Shown here: piece after piece, positions 60,339 to 64,000 of the stretch | Numbering within the stretch: the stretch's first letter is position 1 | How the letters are laid out: every line of letters starts with the position of its first letter | DNA from: Promerops cafer | Lineage: Eukaryota; Chordata; Aves; Passeriformes; Nectariniidae | Direction of reading: 5' to 3' | NCBI GenBank assembly: GCA_013398275.1 | Contig: VZSE01009352.1 | Location: forward strand, 127,416-191,415 | Length of the DNA: 64,000 nt | The notes under the pieces: generated by a model | What the model was told of the DNA's origin: nothing | What the model saw: the letters and a program-made list of their open reading frames with translations, nothing else | The model's database searches: none | Translations under genes and position numbers: made by a program

Positions 60339-61256
60339 TGTCGCGACCTGCCCCAGAAGGCAAGAGTAACCCAGCTTCTTGTTAGTAGATCCCTTGGGCC
60401 AGATTAGAGTGAAATGACACTGAATGATCTTTGTTTGCAAAAATATATGTGTATGGTTTATTTGAAAACAATCTGGTTGTAATGAAAAGCAGGTATGTAG
60501 CCATTTTGGTTGTTGTTATCTATAGTGATATGGCAATATGAAAGAATAAAAATATCACTGAAGAAAATGTACAAGGGGAAAGAAGGAAGGAAGGAAGGAA
60601 GGAAGGAAGGAAGGAAGGAAGGAAGGAAGGAAGGAAGGAAGGAAGGAAAGACATATAATCACCCATGGATCTATGACAAGGCTTGATTGTTGCAGTTTGT
60701 CTGTTGGTCCAAGTGATGGTCTTGACCTGTTGTGATCCATTGGGTGTGAGGGAAGAAAACTGTGAAACACAGAGTCTGATGTGTTAAAATACACTCAGCC
60801 TTGGTGGGAATGCCCAGGCACCTCCCCTGGGGAGGAGCTTTCAGTCCTCTGGTGGAAGGCCTCAGAAATGAGTCTGGGGAAGTTTCAGGGGTCTTTAATG
60901 ATTTATGACACCTTTGAAGACATGACAGCTGTCCCTCAGTCAGCGTAGTTAAGCCAGTTATGCCCCATCAGACCTACCCCGGGGACAGGTGGACAGAAGT
61001 TTTACAACTGAGGTGTGTAGGGGACAGCCATTAGCATGATAAGAGTCACCATCCTGCCTTGCAGGACTTGTCTCTTCATTGTGGCCTCCAGGTGGTGATG
61101 GTTCACCCCCTCTGTTGAGGCAAGCTAGTCATTACACATCTAAAAACTCACCTCCTTCCTGGAGGGATGTAAACCTGGCTCAGTGAAGCACTCTGGAACC
61201 TCAACAAATGAGCAAATATTTAGAGTCATTAATCATTAGCAGTCCAGTCTCTCCCA
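60339..61256 (-). mobile_element. Solo LTR of an endogenous retrovirus (ERVL-like), minus orientation
   Basis: The 918-bp segment starts TGTCGCGACC and ends TCTCTCCCA (TG...CA) and is bounded by the direct repeat GATAC. On the minus strand AATAAA (60462-60457) lies about 120 bases before the element's 3' end, which reads ...GGTCGCGACA, a terminus I associate with avian endogenous retroviruses. The U3 part (about 60780-61256) is less AT-rich than its flanks. A GGAA microsatellite (60577-60649) lies inside. No retroviral internal sequence adjoins, so it is a solo LTR. The exact right end depends on a five-base match and is less certain than the left end. Confidence 0.65.
60577..60649 (+). repeat. 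GGAA tetranucleotide microsatellite
   Basis: About 16-17 perfect AAGG/GGAA units inside the LTR. The minus-strand frame across it (serine, phenylalanine, leucine, proline repeats) is not a gene. Length is likely polymorphic. Confidence 0.97.
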
Positions 61257-61261
61257 GATAC
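61257..61261 (+). repeat. Target-site duplication, right (GATAC)
   Basis: Direct copy of 60334-60338. Confidence 0.6.
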
Positions 61262-61950
61262 CTAACTGGAAATATTCAATATTTATTTACTCTCAAGTGT
61301 TTTTGGTGGTTAAACCATAATTCTTTTGACATGGTTGCAAATGTAATACCTTGAAAAGTAGGGAGGCCCTGAGATGTAATAGCTATAGTTATGGAAGACA
61401 ACTCAAAAGCAGATTTTTATACAAACATAGCCTTCTGAACAGCAGGAATGACTGTTCTGATGAATCGCCCATCACACCCAAGATACTCACAAAACTTATC
61501 AAGATATTAATTTATATGTTTAAGTGTTAACATCACAATTGACCATTAAATTATCTGACTTGATCCTAATATACCAGCTGTATTATATTAGCTTTTTTCC
61601 TAGCTGTTTCTCACTAAAGCATACACTCCAGAAATGAATTTTTTCATGATTTGATGCCACTAAGACATGACAAAGCCACTACTTCAATTTCTTCCAATTG
61701 TTTCTTCCAATTCCACTCAATGTTAAAGTAAAAATAAAATTAAATTAAAAGACTACTTCTATATTCAGTATTTTTCCTCTGCAGAGATACTCCACTTACT
61801 ATAATCAATCTCTTGTCTTTGATCACCTAAAAAGAATAATCTCCTTAACTTTTCCCCTGTATGGAATAGATCTCCAGCTTGTGAATCATTTTTAATACTC
61901 ATTTCTTCCTTCTCTCCAGCCTTTGACATTTTTCTTTTTTTTTTTTTTTC
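61262..61950. other. Unassigned AT-rich DNA
   Basis: No gene or repeat recognised; ends with a T-run at 61931-61949. Confidence 0.5.
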
Positions 61951-61959
61951 CCAGATGCA

Positions 61960-62215
61960 CTTCTTGCCTAAGTTATCAGCTGAGAGCAGAGTTTTTGATG
62001 CATTCTGTCAAATGAATGAATCTCCCCAAGCATTTTCAGAGGATTATTTATAAGTATTGCCATGTGAACTGCAAATCAGCAAAGCATGCATGGGTAATTA
62101 ATGCCCATTTCATATGAAATATGAAGAGTAAACATCATTAATTTGCTTTGCATAAAAACCTTTAAAAATCAGCATAAGTGTTTAATACTTTTTCATGCAT
62201 ATAGAATTTCTTTTA
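61960..62215. promoter_or_regulatory. Candidate conserved regulatory element (sequence texture only)
   Basis: This stretch is dense in motifs bound by homeodomain and POU factors: GGGTAATTAATGCCC near 62091, the perfect 14-base palindrome ATTTCATATGAAAT at 62107-62120, CATTAATTTGC and TTTGCATAAAA near 62134-62157, and TTTCATGCATAT near 62189. Composition and motif density resemble vertebrate conserved non-coding elements. There is no comparison behind this, so confidence is low. Confidence 0.2.
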
Positions 62216-64000
62216 ACTTCTCATCTCTACATCTTAAGTAATATGTCATTCAATATCATACATACTCTGCATAAAAGGGTGACCAAATAATAAAATAGTG
62301 ACCACTTTTTTTCTGTAATGTGTAGCAGTGGATTATCCTTCTGTAATCCTAAACTTCTAGAGGAAGAAACACTGCTTCTTTTCACAGAATTTGTTGATAT
62401 TAAGCGTATTTAACTTCAGAAACAGCCAACAACACCCTTATAAAATTAAGATAGTATGTAGAAAATAGTAACAGAAAAAGACTCAAAGCAAGATAAATGA
62501 AAAGACAAAACCATGATTCCTTCAATTTTCAGAAGAAGCCCCAAAATTTTCACTGCTTGGGTGTTCTTTTAAAGGAAATTCCAAAAGTTTGGATGTTTGT
62601 AGAATTGTTCTGAGGAAACTATTCCCCCACAGACCTACCCTACTCTTTTTATGAATATTAAGTATCACACTGAAACATTTCAAATAGAATTGACTTCTGC
62701 CATTCTTGAGGGGCTGTGGGATAGAAACTATCTTTCCTTTCTCTCCGTTTACTTCTTTTGATGCTCCGTCAGTACAAGCAACATCCTCAAAATGGAGAAA
62801 CAAACTGGACAATTAGTCAGACTGAGAAGCACTTGTGCAGAATAAGAAAGATAGTACATTTGGTTGTTTTCTCTTAAGTCTAAAATTCAAAGGGATTTTC
62901 TGAAGCACAACCAATTTTTCTAACTTTGGAGACAGCTGGGACAGAGCAGTTGTGCACATGTTGAAACCTGCAGATTCTTCAAAACTCTTGGCCACATTAG
63001 GTCTTTTCTACCTCCCAGGTTGAATAGGTATCCCATATGCTTAAATGCTTGCACCTCAAGCCTTTCTAACTTGACTAGAAGATATTTCTTTTTTTGAATG
63101 TGGTAAAGAAATCACAGAAGTCTTGGACCTTGGTGTAACTTCAGCTATGTAAGTAAAAGCCTGGATTGAAAGTGGACTGCTGTATGTGGATTGCTAAGTT
63201 CAAAGAAAAGGAACAAAACAACAAAGTATTAAAATACAGCTAGAAGACTGAGAATGTTTCATAACCAAAACAAATGAAAATTGTTTTCAGTGATAGAAGC
63301 TATATTTTGCAGGAGTCTCTGCCTTCAGCTATTTCCCAGCTACAGGCAGTAGTTCATCAGAGATGTAAATTTTGAGTCTTATGGCCACAATATGCAAATA
63401 TATTAGACTTGAACTTAATTGGAACTCATTAGAATAAAGTCTAAAAGTGAATAACATTCAGTTTTTCCAAGGTGTTAAAATGTCAGTTTAATTTCCAACA
63501 TGGCTAGACTTGTTTTACCCTCTCTTGGCATCTGCAAAGGGATTCAGTACAGAGGAAATAAACCATCTTACACACCTACGATGCTCAGTTACCATGCTGT
63601 GTTCTGTTTCATTAATGCAGTGATGTAAAGAAGCCATCACTACCCTTGTTTGACTATGTTATACTGTTCTGCTGAATAGAAATGGGACATAGTGATGTTT
63701 ACCTTTGGAAAAAATTTACAGAATTGGACAATAATTTTCTATATATTACAAATAGCAATAGAGACTCCCACCAGATGCACAGCTATACTTCAGCCTCTGA
63801 GTTCTGCAGCATTTGAGGAACCATTCAACTTTCTGGATTCTAGTTCATGAAATCTGCTGAGTTCTTTAAGTGAAGTCTTGTATTGGTATGGTGGTCATCT
63901 CTTATTCTAAATACTGCATTGCAGAATGCTAAAAAAAATTCTGAAATGGTAAATGTAAATATAGGCCATTCTAGTCCACAATATGAGAAAGCTATAAGTA
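62216..64000. other. Unassigned AT-rich DNA to window end
   Basis: No gene or repeat recognised. The 96-codon minus frame at 62522-62812 and 60-codon frame at 62813-62995 show no recognisable content. Confidence 0.5.

Noticed and set aside
60577..60649. Repetitive minus-strand frame over the GGAA array
   Set aside because: Pure translation of a microsatellite.

Overview
The window looks like non-coding, AT-rich intergenic or intronic DNA from a bird. No open frame could be assigned to a known host protein. The main evidence for a bird is the repeat content: at least ten CR1 LINE fragments on both strands (3' ends of the type AATCATAGAATG...TTGGAAGG, or the reverse CCTTCCAACC...CCATTCTATGATTC), one SINE with a tRNA-like head and a CR1 tail, and two solo retroviral LTRs. 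No Alu, B1 or L1 sequence was seen. The ERVK-like and ERVL-like LTRs and the CR1-tailed SINE hint at a songbird, but that is inference. All family names come from reading the sequence and from memory of consensus patterns; no search was run.

Layout. 1-6044: unique AT-rich DNA with the first copy of a 0.53 kb duplication (1514-2043) and a short CR1 piece (2876-2950). 6051-6748: solo LTR in minus orientation, with a GGAATG target duplication and a 164-bp tandem duplication inside. 9708-10233: second copy of the 0.53 kb duplication. 13817-14053: a weak exon-like open frame. 14440-15360: a G+C-rich island with an LTR-like polyadenylation region at its left edge. 16590-18400: CR1 cluster, including a minus CR1 nested in a plus CR1. 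20705-20907: the tRNA-Phe-like/CR1 SINE. 23060-27115: three more plus CR1 pieces, one retaining part of the reverse transcriptase region. 32255-38330: a plus CR1, an old minus LINE interrupted by a sequence gap in a CCCCT repeat, and a 2.4 kb minus CR1 that contains a probable assembly duplication around a single N. 38331-60333: long AT-rich stretch with few repeats (a CR1 end, a MIR-like SINE, a doubtful CR1) and several perfect hairpins. 60339-61256: second solo LTR in minus orientation with a GGAA microsatellite inside. 61262-64000: AT-rich DNA with one segment that resembles a conserved regulatory element.

No genes can be seen working together and no new gene system is evident. The most interesting observations are the tRNA-Phe-like SINE head, the duplicated segment inside the first LTR, the near-identical repeats 8.2 kb apart with a sharp drop in identity at one edge, the template-switch-like hairpin at 46235-46283, and two assembly-related features (34607-34674 and 36153).
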